Assembly: GCF_934747485.1 (NCBI RefSeq)
Contig: NZ_CAKVGN010000023.1
Span: 1-37,855 of the forward strand
Source: an uncultured Brachyspira sp.
Lineage (GTDB): Bacteria; Spirochaetota; Brachyspiria; Brachyspirales; Brachyspiraceae
DNA: 37,855 nucleotides
Direction of reading: 5' to 3'
In this document: positions 1 to 8,018 of the stretch, piece after piece
How the letters are laid out: each line of letters opens with the position of its first letter
Numbering within the stretch: position 1 is the first letter of the stretch
The notes under the pieces: model-generated
What the model saw: only the letters and a program-made list of their open reading frames with translations
Databases searched by the model: none
Told to the model about the DNA's origin: nothing
Made by a program: the position numbers and the translations under genes

Positions 1-1
1 A

Positions 2-49
2 AATTATGATACACCTATGCTATACTTTAAGAAATTAAGGAATTCCTAA
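2..49 (+). CDS. Transposase C-terminal fragment (runs off the left edge)
   Basis: Only the last 15 codons and a TAA stop are present, reading NYDTPMLYFKKLRNS. A Y-x-TP-x-x-YF tail shortly before the stop resembles the C-terminus of rve/DDE integrase-type transposases such as IS3, IS30 or IS481, but 15 residues cannot settle the family. The same frame ends at 37808 on the opposite strand at the other window edge, so both edges belong to copies of one element. The gene is partial because the sequence starts inside it; nothing suggests the copy itself is broken. Confidence 0.55.
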   Translation, partial: NYDTPMLYFKKLRNS

Positions 50-74
50 CTGCAATATGTCTGGCTCCTGTGCA
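2..74 (+). mobile_element. Right end of an insertion sequence (left window edge)
   Basis: These 73 bases are repeated exactly, in inverted orientation, at 37783-37855. They contain the 3' end of an open frame (2-49) followed by 25 bases ending in TGTCTGGCTCCTGTGCA, which looks like the terminal inverted repeat of an IS (read outward it begins TG). Identity with the other copy stops right after this point. The element body lies to the left, outside the window. The family is uncertain; an IS3/IS481-like rve transposase is a guess. Confidence 0.75.
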
Positions 75-216
75 TCAAGGTTTTAATAAAATTATGAGTA
101 TAAGTTTTTTTATAGTTGTTATATAGTTTTTTAAAGCCTGCAATTTAAGCTAAACAACTTAATTTTTAACAAAAATAAAAAATAAAAATAATTTTATAAT
201 ATCCGATAAAATATTT

Positions 217-495
217 ATGTTTAGAGTTAATATTTTATTAAAAGGAAGAGTTCAGGGCGTAGGTTTCAGATACTACGTTAAACAAACTGCAGATGCTATG
301 AATGTAGTAGGAAAGGTTTGGAATAATTATGATGGGTCTGTTGAAATAGAGGCATATATAAAAACAAAAAATGAAATAGAAGAATTTGTTGCCAAAATGA
401 AGAAAGGCTCTCCTATGTCTAGTGTTAAGGAAGCCAATGTTGTTGTATTAGCTTGCGATCCTCCTATAGAAGATAGTTTTGAGATGGATAATTGA
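217..495 (+). CDS. acyP: Acylphosphatase
   Basis: A small cytoplasmic enzyme of 92 residues, the usual acylphosphatase length. The family hydrolyses the carboxyl-phosphate bond of acyl phosphates. The signature GRVQGVGFR is at residues 10-18, with R18 the expected phosphate-binding arginine. The second signature reads GKVWNNYDGSVE (32-43), in which N36 is the expected catalytic asparagine; the usual V-R-N is V-W-N here. The ATG has no strong Shine-Dalgarno sequence, and a TATAAT lies at 195-200 without a well-spaced -35. The next gene starts 21 bases downstream on the same strand, so the two may be co-transcribed. Substrate in this cell is unknown; acetyl phosphate, made by the nearby pta, is possible but speculative. 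Confidence 0.93.
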   Translation: MFRVNILLKGRVQGVGFRYYVKQTADAMNVVGKVWNNYDGSVEIEAYIKTKNEIEEFVAKMKKGSPMSSVKEANVVVLACDPPIEDSFEMDN

Positions 496-516
496 ATTAA
501 ATAATTAGGCAGTTTT

Positions 517-2619
517 ATGAAAAAGATTTTTTTTATATTCTTTATTGCAGCATTTTTTTGCAATTTTTCTTTTGCTATTAATTACATAGATTATAAAGTT
601 GAAAATGGAGATACTCTTTACGGCATAGCTTTTGCTCATGATATGAAAGCCAGTGAGTTTTTAAAACTCAACAAAATAGATAATCCAGATTCATATAAAT
701 TAAAAGTTGGAGAAACTCTCAAAGTAAAAGAAAAGGGATATGATTTAGTATATGATGCTAAAGATAAATCATACGGATTAAAACCAGAGAAAAAAAAATC
801 TTATATAGACTATAAAGTAAAAGATGGAGATACTGTACTTGGCATAGCATTCTCTCATGGAATGAGTGCGAGTGAATTTTGTGCTATAAACAATATAGAA
901 GATTTCAATAAATATCAATTAAAGAAAGGCGAAATATTAAAAGTTGCTAATACTTCTAATGTATCAGAAAAACCCAATAATAGTAATGTAGAAAACATAA
1001 AAAAAGAAATAGAGCAAAATAGATATATAGACTATAAAGTAAAAGATGGGGATACTGTACTTGGTATAGCATTCTCTCATGGAATGAGTGCAAGTGAATT
1101 TTGTGCTATAAACAATATAGAAGACTTTAATAAATATCAATTAAAGAAAGGCGAAATATTAAAAGTTGCAAATACGTCTAATATATCAAGAGAAGAAAGT
1201 AATGATAATAAAGAAAAAGAAGAGATAAAAGAGCAAATAGAAAATAATTACATAGAATACAAAGTAAAAAATGGCGACACTCTCTACGGCATAGCATTCT
1301 CTCATGGAATGACTGCTAATGAGTTTTTGAAACTTAATAAAATAGATAATCCTAACAAATATAACCTTAAAGTTGGAGAGATTCTAAAAGTAAAAAATAA
1401 TAATGTTGTAGAAATAAATGATAACAATATAGAAAACAACATAGAAAGAGTAGAAAACAAAGACATTGAAGAAATAAAAGAAAATATAGAAAAAAATAAT
1501 AATAACTATATAAACTATAAAGTAAAAAACGGCGATACTCTCTATGGCATTGCTTTTGAAAATGATATGTCTGTAAGCGAGTTTTTAAAACTAAATAATA
1601 TATCAAACCCTCTAACATACAAACTTAAAGTAGGCGAAACATTAAAAATACATTCAAAAATACAAAATAAAGTAGACACATCAAGAACAACTAAAATATA
1701 TAAAGTAAAAAGAGGAGATACTCTTGGTGCTATAGCCATAAATAATTCTATGTCTTTAGATGAACTATTAAAATTAAACTCATTAAAAAGAGATTATGTA
1801 TTAAAGATTGGCGACAATATAAAGGTATATGATAAAATATCTGTTAAACTTGACAGTAACTCTATAGAAAAAGCTGATTATATAAAAATAGAAAGCTACA
1901 AAGTTAAAAGCGGGGATACTTTAAGTGAAATAGCGGCATCTAAAAAAATGGATTTAGTAGAGCTTTATTCATTAAATGGACTAGATAATAATTATGTATT
2001 AAAAGCAGGCGACACGTTAAAAGTATATGGAGAAAGAGAAAAAATTAATAAAGTTGTTATTTCTAATTATAAAGTAAAAAAGGGAGATACCTTATATTCT
2101 ATAGCAAGAAATAATAAAATGGAATTAAAAAAATTATTAGAGTTAAACGATATAAAAGATGTAAATAAATATATTTTACAGCTTGGTGCTAATTTAAAAA
2201 TAGAAACTATAAAAAGCGAATATGCTGATGAAACTATACCAGAATCTTCATTTCAATGGCCTTATAGAGGAATAATTGTTGCAAGATATGGAGTTGATAC
2301 ATACAAGCTTGCAAATAGAGGAATAAATATATTAGGAACAATTGGAGATAAAGTATTGGCTGCAGATTATGGTATTGTAGAATATGCTAATGATATTAGA
2401 GGATTTGGCAAAGTAATTATAATAAAACATAAAAACGGCTTTACAACTGCCTATGCTCATTTATCTAAAATAGAAGTAAAATTGGGCGATATAGTAAACA
2501 AAGGTGATTATATAGGAAATATAGGAGATACTGGTTTAGTTGATAAGAGTGAATTATATTTCAAGATATCATATAGAGGAAGGGCATTAGACCCTATAAA
2601 ATTGCTTCCTAAAGATTAA
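517..2619 (+). CDS. Exported LysM-repeat protein with degenerate M23 (LytM) domain, NlpD/EnvC-like
   Basis: This 700-residue protein begins with a signal peptide (hydrophobic residues 4-20, ending FSFA). It then carries eight LysM peptidoglycan-binding repeats at about 24-70, 96-142, 170-216, 245-292, 332-377, 394-438, 460-503 and 517-561, separated by charged Asn/Glu/Lys-rich linkers, and an M23/LytM domain at about 581-697. The M23 domain keeps AYAHLSK, but the first zinc motif (normally HxxxD) reads NRGINI and the final HxH reads LYF, so at least two zinc ligands are lost. This is the pattern of non-catalytic LytM activators such as NlpD and EnvC, which switch on amidases during cell separation; a similar role here is inference. 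Repeats 2 and 3 are near-identical and look like a recent duplication. No amidase is visible nearby. Confidence 0.9.
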   Translation: MKKIFFIFFIAAFFCNFSFAINYIDYKVENGDTLYGIAFAHDMKASEFLKLNKIDNPDSYKLKVGETLKVKEKGYDLVYDAKDKSYGLKPEKKKSYIDYKVKDGDTVLGIAFSHGMSASEFCAINNIEDFNKYQLKKGEILKVANTSNVSEKPNNSNVENIKKEIEQNRYIDYKVKDGDTVLGIAFSHGMSASEFCAINNIEDFNKYQLKKGEILKVANTSNISREESNDNKEKEEIKEQIENNYIEYKVKNGDTLYGIAFSHGMTANEFLKLNKIDNPNKYNLKVGEILKVKNNNVVEINDNNIENNIERVENKDIEEIKENIEKNNNNYINYKVKNGDTLYGIAFENDMSVSEFLKLNNISNPLTYKLKVGETLKIHSKIQNKVDTSRTTKIYKVKRGDTLGAIAINNSMSLDELLKLNSLKRDYVLKIGDNIKVYDKISVKLDSNSIEKADYIKIESYKVKSGDTLSEIAASKKMDLVELYSLNGLDNNYVLKAGDTLKVYGEREKINKVVISNYKVKKGDTLYSIARNNKMELKKLLELNDIKDVNKYILQLGANLKIETIKSEYADETIPESSFQWPYRGIIVARYGVDTYKLANRGINILGTIGDKVLAADYGIVEYANDIRGFGKVIIIKHKNGFTTAYAHLSKIEVKLGDIVNKGDYIGNIGDTGLVDKSELYFKISYRGRALDPIKLLPKD
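802..1189 (+). repeat. Tandem LysM duplication within the NlpD-like gene
   Basis: Bases 802-967 and 1024-1189 are nearly identical, differing at only a few mostly silent positions, and are offset by 222 bases (74 codons, in frame). Each unit codes for one LysM domain plus the start of its linker. The other six LysM repeats in the gene are clearly more diverged, so this pair is a recent unequal-crossover or slippage product. Confidence 0.9.
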
Positions 2620-2772
2620 TTAAATAATTCAAAATTTATTTTATAATTTTTTTAGTTTATACAAATATTTAAAGAAAAAAGGTTATATTGTTATAAATAT
2701 AATTGTTTGCAAAATAATTATTTATGTATTAAAATATTGCAAATTAATTTTATTATTAAGAGGTGTTTTATT

Positions 2773-3774
2773 ATGGCATCATTTATGGACAGTTTAAGAG
2801 AAAAGGTTAAGGCTAATCCTAAAACCATAGTTTTGGCTGAGGGGTATGATGAAAGACATGTTAAGGCTGCTGTTATATTAAAAAAAGAAGGTTTAGCAAA
2901 AGATGTTGTTTTAATAGGAGACAGGGCTAAAGTAGAAGCTTTGGCAAGAGAAAATTCACTTACATTAGGAGATAGCTTCGCTAGAGTATTCGACCCTAAA
3001 GTAGAATCTAAAACAGAAAACTATATAGAATTATTATTTAAAGCGAGAGAGAAAAAAGGAATGACTAGAGATCAGGCGAGAGAGCTTATAGTTTATAATT
3101 CTGTATATACTGGTGCTGCTATTTTAGCTGATGGCGGTGCTGATGGTATGGTTGGAGGTGCTGTATATGCTACAGGTGAAATGCTTAGAGCTGCTTTATT
3201 TTTAATAGGATTAAAGCCAGGAATTAAAACTTTATCTTCTACATTCTTTGTAGAGAGTCCTGATAAGGCTTTATTTGATGATGGTATGGCTTGTTTTGCT
3301 GATTGTGCTGTTATACCTGACCCTACTTCTGAACAGCTTGCTGATATTGCTGAATCTACTGCTGATTCTTTTAGAAAAATGACTGGTAAAGACCCAAGAG
3401 TTGCTTTCTTATCTTTCTCTACTAAAGGTTCTGCAAGCCATGAATCTGTTGATAAAGTGATAGAGGCTAAAAAAATATTAGATTCAAGAAATGTTAATTT
3501 TGTTTATGACGGAGAGCTTCAATTTGATGCTGCTATAGTTCCAAAAGTGGGCGAACAAAAAGCTCCTAACTCTAAAGTTAAAGGTAATGCTAATGTATTA
3601 ATATTCCCTAATTTGAATGCCGGAAATATTGGTTATAAAATTGCTCAGAGGGTTGGTAAATGTACTGCTATTGGTCCTATGCTTCAAGGTATTGCTAAAC
3701 CTGCTAATGACCTTTCAAGAGGATGTTCTGCTCAGGATATCGCTGACTTAGTAGTTTTAACTTCTTTGCAATAA
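2773..3774 (+). CDS. pta: Phosphate acetyltransferase
   Basis: A 333-residue cytoplasmic enzyme of the Pta/Ptb family, about the length of short single-domain Pta. It interconverts acetyl-CoA and acetyl phosphate, feeding acetate kinase for ATP in fermenters. The start is placed at the ATG of MASFMDSLREKV because AAGAGGTG lies just upstream; an in-frame ATG 66 bases earlier has no such site. Family features include the N-terminal ILAEG-like TIVLAEGYDERH, the Gly-rich GADGMVGGAVY, and a C-terminal RGCSAQDI before the end. The body uses more G and C than its neighbours, as highly expressed genes here seem to. No ackA is in the window. A bidirectional terminator follows. Confidence 0.95.
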   Translation: MASFMDSLREKVKANPKTIVLAEGYDERHVKAAVILKKEGLAKDVVLIGDRAKVEALARENSLTLGDSFARVFDPKVESKTENYIELLFKAREKKGMTRDQARELIVYNSVYTGAAILADGGADGMVGGAVYATGEMLRAALFLIGLKPGIKTLSSTFFVESPDKALFDDGMACFADCAVIPDPTSEQLADIAESTADSFRKMTGKDPRVAFLSFSTKGSASHESVDKVIEAKKILDSRNVNFVYDGELQFDAAIVPKVGEQKAPNSKVKGNANVLIFPNLNAGNIGYKIAQRVGKCTAIGPMLQGIAKPANDLSRGCSAQDIADLVVLTSLQ

Positions 3775-3798
3775 TTTAATTTATTTCATTTAATAACA

Positions 3799-3837
3799 TA
3801 AAAAGCCCCTTAAATATTTTTTAAGAGGCTTTTTTAT
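3799..3837. terminator. Bidirectional intrinsic terminator between pta and the convergent lipoprotein gene
   Basis: A hairpin pairs AAGCCCCTTAAA with TTTAAGAGGCTT (one mismatch) around a short loop. T runs follow it on the plus strand and, read in reverse, on the minus strand. It lies between two convergent genes ending at 3774 and 3857. Confidence 0.85.
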
Positions 3838-3856
3838 TTCTATTATTACTATTATT

Positions 3857-5314
3857 TTAATCTACGCTGTATTCTGCTTCACTGTCTCCGCTTATAACAA
3901 ATCTATACGGATTAGTTGGCATTATCTTTACTAAATAGTTATATAACAGTGTTGAGCTTTGTAATACTGATGTGTTGGTATTATAATAAAAATATTTTGG
4001 ATATTCTAAAACATAATCATAATAAAGGCTGTCTTTAGAGCTTACAATCTCTCCTATTTCATTATTAACTTTCCAGAGGAAATATACTGATTTATCTGTG
4101 AAATAATTTGTAGTTTTTTGATTTAATATATAAGAGAAATAATTTGCAGATTTTAAATAATCATAATTTTTATAATAATTCATAGCAGACTTATAATGTT
4201 CAAATACATCTTTTACTTTTTCTATATCATTAGTCATATATCTCGAATAGCTCCAGCCAATTATAGGACCATAATAAGTGTCATATCTCACCAAAGACCA
4301 ATCCTCATTTTCTCTCTCTTTATTATTATACACATTTGTTTTATTTAACACCGTAACAAAGTCATAGTTTTGCATTACATATAGTTCAGTCTCTTTTCCT
4401 ACACTAATAGCAGGTATCCTATCTCTTATTATAATTCCATTTCCTCTTATGTAATAATCTTCATTTAATACAGGTTTAATTGCTTCTATTCTCTCTTTAA
4501 TTGTATTCATTGTTTTATCATATTCTGTTTTTTCATTAGCAGTTAATTCAAAAGGAAGTACATCTGGAAAATATGATTTATTATTTAATATATTCTCTTG
4601 AAGTATGCTTGTTCTATAGCGGTCTGAAAATCTTTTTAAATAATTTACATTGCTTAAATATTTTTCTTTATCTTCTGAAGATGATATTATTTGAAATCTA
4701 TGACGCATACCAAAGTAGTAAGCAAAATCTTTAAGAGGAAATACGCTTTCACTATCAGCAACTATTCTGTCAAATATAGCTCCGTTAAATGTGTATACAT
4801 TATCTTTAATTTTTATTCCTAATTGATTATAAATATTTAATAATTCTTTGCTTCTGTTTGTATTTGAAGTATTAACATTAGTGTTGGCAGAGTTCTCTTC
4901 TCCCTCCACAATACCTTCGGATATTAATTTGTTGTAGAAACTATCCATATAAAGAGGGTCATTTTCTATCATATAAATTATAGCCTGACCAAGCAAATAT
5001 GATGCCTCGCTTTGATAATAACTTGATGGGTATGTAAATAAAAATCTTGCTAAAGTTTCAAAACCATCTTTATAGTTTGATGATAATATTTGGTCTCTTC
5101 CTTTTAAGAAAGTTGTTAATTCATTGTAGGGAGTTTGAGCATTTAATTCTTCCTTTTTTGGAAGCGATTTTAAAAACTCGCTCAAAGCACCATTATCTTC
5201 TGTATTTCCTATTGTTTTTAATTTTTGAAATTCGCTTATAGAATCTTTAACCTTACATGAAATTAAAGAAAAAATTATTAATGCAATAATTAAAATATTT
5301 TTTATAGTGTTCAT
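3857..5314 (-). CDS. Predicted lipoprotein with an SH3-like segment, coupled to ptsI
   Basis: This 485-residue protein has a lipoprotein signal (hydrophobic residues 5-18, lipobox LISC, Cys20), so it should be anchored in a membrane facing the periplasm or outside. I do not recognise the family as a whole. The first part is helical with a possible TPR-like stretch (residues 65-115, with the pattern of paired amphipathic helices). Around residues 290-365 a segment with W-S-L-V-R-Y and G-W-S-Y-S-R-Y resembles a bacterial SH3 domain. The gene starts one base after the ptsI stop, and its AAAAGG ribosome site lies inside the end of ptsI, so the two are very likely one operon. A functional link to sugar transport is not shown. 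Confidence 0.8.
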   Translation of the reverse strand: MNTIKNILIIALIIFSLISCKVKDSISEFQKLKTIGNTEDNGALSEFLKSLPKKEELNAQTPYNELTTFLKGRDQILSSNYKDGFETLARFLFTYPSSYYQSEASYLLGQAIIYMIENDPLYMDSFYNKLISEGIVEGEENSANTNVNTSNTNRSKELLNIYNQLGIKIKDNVYTFNGAIFDRIVADSESVFPLKDFAYYFGMRHRFQIISSSEDKEKYLSNVNYLKRFSDRYRTSILQENILNNKSYFPDVLPFELTANEKTEYDKTMNTIKERIEAIKPVLNEDYYIRGNGIIIRDRIPAISVGKETELYVMQNYDFVTVLNKTNVYNNKERENEDWSLVRYDTYYGPIIGWSYSRYMTNDIEKVKDVFEHYKSAMNYYKNYDYLKSANYFSYILNQKTTNYFTDKSVYFLWKVNNEIGEIVSSKDSLYYDYVLEYPKYFYYNTNTSVLQSSTLLYNYLVKIMPTNPYRFVISGDSEAEYSVD

Positions 5315-5315
5315 C

Positions 5316-7070
5316 TTATACCTTTTGAGTTTGTAGTTTCTTTATAAAACTTTCTAAAATAGATTTAGAAAAATCATTATTCTTATTTTCAAGCATGCTA
5401 TTAACTAACTTTTCGCATTCTTCTATAGATACAGCTCTTATTATATTTTTTACTTCGGCTATAGAAGTTACAGACATAGATAATTCTCTAATACCAAGTC
5501 CAAGCAAAATAGGAGTATATTTTGGTACGCCTCCCATCTCTCCGCATAATGTTACAAGCTTATTATTATCTTTCGCTGTTTTTATAATATGTTTTAGTAT
5601 TCTTAAAACAGATATATCTAATGGGTTATAAAGATAAGTTAGTTTTTCATTAGTTCTATCACATGCTAATATATATTGCGTTAAATCATTAGAACCTATA
5701 GAAATAAAGTCTGTCTCTTCTATAAGTAAATCTATAATGATTGCTGCAGAGGGAGTTTCTACTAAGGCTCCTATTTTTATATTATCATTATATGCTATAT
5801 TTTCATTTTTTAATTCTTCTTTTACTTCGTTAATAAATTTTTTAGCATCTAAAAACTCTTCTAAAGTGCTTATCATAGGTATCATTATTTCTATGTTTCC
5901 ATACACCGAAGCTCTTAGTAATGCCCTTATTTGATTTCTAAATATTTTTTTATTTGACAAACAAAATCTTATAGCACGCCAGCCTAAAAAAGGGTTGTCT
6001 TCTTTTACATTAAAAACTCCAAGTGACGGAGCCATTTTATCTCCGCCAATATCTAAAGTTCTTATAATCACTTTACCATTTGCAGATGAGGCTATTTTTT
6101 TATATACATTAAATTGTCTCTCTTCTGTAGGTAAAGCACAGCTGTTGCCGTCATCAGAATAAATATATAAAAACTCTGTTCTATATAAACCTATAGAATC
6201 TACACCATATTTAATAACGCTTTCCATTTCCTCTGGTATATCTATATTGGCATTTATTTTTATTTCTACATTATCTTTTGTTATAGCTTTCTCTTTGGCA
6301 TCTTTAATAGACTGTTCTTTATATTTTTTCAAATTTTCAGATAATAGAGTGTAATTATGAGTATCTTTATCATTTGGGTTTAATATTACTATATTACTTC
6401 TACAATCTATTATGATTTTTCTGTCATTTTTAGCTCTATTAGTAATATTTTCTACGTTAAAAATAGTAGGTATTCCAAAAGATTTTGCAAGTATAGCAGC
6501 ATGTGAAGTATATCCGCCGCCTTCCACTATAAAACCGCCAACACCTATACTATTAAACTTTAGTACATCACTTGGTGTTAAAGTTTTGGATATTACTATG
6601 CAATCTTTTGGTATAGAAAAAGTACTCTCCGTACTCGGATTTAATAAATTTCTTATTACCCTACCCTTTATATCTATTATATCACTTGCTCTTTCTGAAA
6701 GCATTCTATTATTAAAAGCAGATATTCTATCAAAATATTCTGTTATTACACTATCATATACATATTCTACATTTAATAATTTCTCTTTTACACCATCTTT
6801 TACCTGTTTTATTATTACAGGGTCTTGAATAAGTAAAATATGCATAGATAAAATATTTTTTAAATTATTATTAACATTCGCTATTAAATATTCTATTTGC
6901 TTTTTGGATTGTTCTATAGCATTATCTAATCTTATATATTCTTCTTCAACATCTTCTTTTTCTATATTATACATTGGGGTTATCAACGAGTTGAGATATA
7001 GAAATGAATCTCCTATAGATACATAATTACCGATACCGTTTCCTTTTAGTATAGTTCTTTTATCAGGCAT
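5316..7070 (-). CDS. ptsI: PTS enzyme I (phosphoenolpyruvate-protein phosphotransferase)
   Basis: This 584-residue cytoplasmic protein has the normal enzyme I length. It takes phosphate from phosphoenolpyruvate and passes it to HPr for sugar uptake or regulation. The phosphohistidine loop GGGYTSHAAILAK places the active His at residue 190 (E. coli H189). The C-terminal PEP-binding barrel is intact, with SIGSNDLTQY, ACDRTN and the CGEMGG motif that holds the catalytic cysteine. GGAAG seven bases upstream of the ATG supports this start. No ptsH or enzyme II gene is in the window; the next gene in the operon encodes a lipoprotein. Many Brachyspira-like spirochaetes carry PTS parts, so a role in sugar transport is plausible but not proven by this locus. 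Confidence 0.95.
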   Translation of the reverse strand: MPDKRTILKGNGIGNYVSIGDSFLYLNSLITPMYNIEKEDVEEEYIRLDNAIEQSKKQIEYLIANVNNNLKNILSMHILLIQDPVIIKQVKDGVKEKLLNVEYVYDSVITEYFDRISAFNNRMLSERASDIIDIKGRVIRNLLNPSTESTFSIPKDCIVISKTLTPSDVLKFNSIGVGGFIVEGGGYTSHAAILAKSFGIPTIFNVENITNRAKNDRKIIIDCRSNIVILNPNDKDTHNYTLLSENLKKYKEQSIKDAKEKAITKDNVEIKINANIDIPEEMESVIKYGVDSIGLYRTEFLYIYSDDGNSCALPTEERQFNVYKKIASSANGKVIIRTLDIGGDKMAPSLGVFNVKEDNPFLGWRAIRFCLSNKKIFRNQIRALLRASVYGNIEIMIPMISTLEEFLDAKKFINEVKEELKNENIAYNDNIKIGALVETPSAAIIIDLLIEETDFISIGSNDLTQYILACDRTNEKLTYLYNPLDISVLRILKHIIKTAKDNNKLVTLCGEMGGVPKYTPILLGLGIRELSMSVTSIAEVKNIIRAVSIEECEKLVNSMLENKNNDFSKSILESFIKKLQTQKV

Positions 7071-7155
7071 AATCTTCCAAATATTATGTTAATTCAATTC
7101 TGCAATTATAATATATATACAAATATTTTCAATAGTAATAAAAAAAAAATAATTA

Positions 7156-7869
7156 TTAAATATTATTAAGCATTTCTATCACTATTTTTTTAGAATTTTC
7201 TGCTGCTTTCGCTACAAATTTTGGGAAATCTACTATTGCATCACTGTCAGCTTTATCAGATAACGAACGTATTACGACAAAAGGAACTTTAAACATTAAA
7301 GCAGCATGAGCAACTGAAGCTCCTTCCATTTCTATAGCACCAGCTTTGAATTTATTATGTATTTGTTTTACCTTATTGTTATCTCCCACAAATTGATCTC
7401 CTGTAGCAATAGTATCAACATAAACTTTATTGTCTGTTATAACTTTTTGAGCTGCAGTTTTTGCTATTTCTATTAAAGAATTATCTGCTGGGTAGTAGTT
7501 GTCATTATATCCTTTTACTAAAACTGTAAGCTCATCTCCGTCTAATGCACTTGTATCAAAATCATGTTCTATTAAGTTTTTTGAAATAACAATATCAGAT
7601 ATATCATAATCAGGATTACCAGAACCAGCAACACCTGTAAATATTATTTTTTCTACATTAAATTTTTCTATAGCAATAGTAGTAGCAATAGCAGCATTAA
7701 CTTTACCTATGCCGGATTTTAAAAGCACTATATCTTTACCGCATAATTTGCCTTTGTAATAAGTAATATTAGCTATTTCAATTTCTTCTAAATTTTCAAT
7801 CATATTTTTAAAATTATCAATCTCACAGTCCATAGCACCGATTATTGCAATTCTTTTTATTTCAGACAT
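7156..7869 (-). CDS. mtnN: 5'-methylthioadenosine/S-adenosylhomocysteine nucleosidase, cytoplasmic copy
   Basis: The 237-residue product belongs to the MTAN (Pfs) family, which cleaves adenine from methylthioadenosine, S-adenosylhomocysteine and 5'-deoxyadenosine. Motifs include IAIIGAMDCE near the N-terminus with the catalytic Glu, IIFTGVAGSGNP, the substrate loop GAIEMEGASVAH, and RSLSDKAD with the catalytic Asp. The start is set at MSEIKRIA because AAGGAG stands eight bases before this ATG; a longer frame adds 12 residues without a ribosome site. No signal peptide is present, so this copy is cytosolic. It is a close paralogue of the lipoprotein copy at 9647-10441, which lies beyond one intervening gene on the opposite strand. 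Confidence 0.95.
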   Translation of the reverse strand: MSEIKRIAIIGAMDCEIDNFKNMIENLEEIEIANITYYKGKLCGKDIVLLKSGIGKVNAAIATTIAIEKFNVEKIIFTGVAGSGNPDYDISDIVISKNLIEHDFDTSALDGDELTVLVKGYNDNYYPADNSLIEIAKTAAQKVITDNKVYVDTIATGDQFVGDNNKVKQIHNKFKAGAIEMEGASVAHAALMFKVPFVVIRSLSDKADSDAIVDFPKFVAKAAENSKKIVIEMLNNI

Positions 7870-8018
7870 AAATAATTTTCTCCTTAAAAAATAATTATAA
7901 CCCATTATATATTAAAAGTGTATTTTTATAAACTTTTTATTTAACTTTTTTATAATATTGTAATACATTAATAAAATGTTAAAATGCATACCAATAATTA
8001 AAAAAAGAGATAAATATA

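Noticed and set aside
2682..2701. TTATATT/AATATAA inverted repeat upstream of pta as an operator
   Set aside because: Such short AT palindromes are expected by chance at this base composition and no second copy or matching site was seen.
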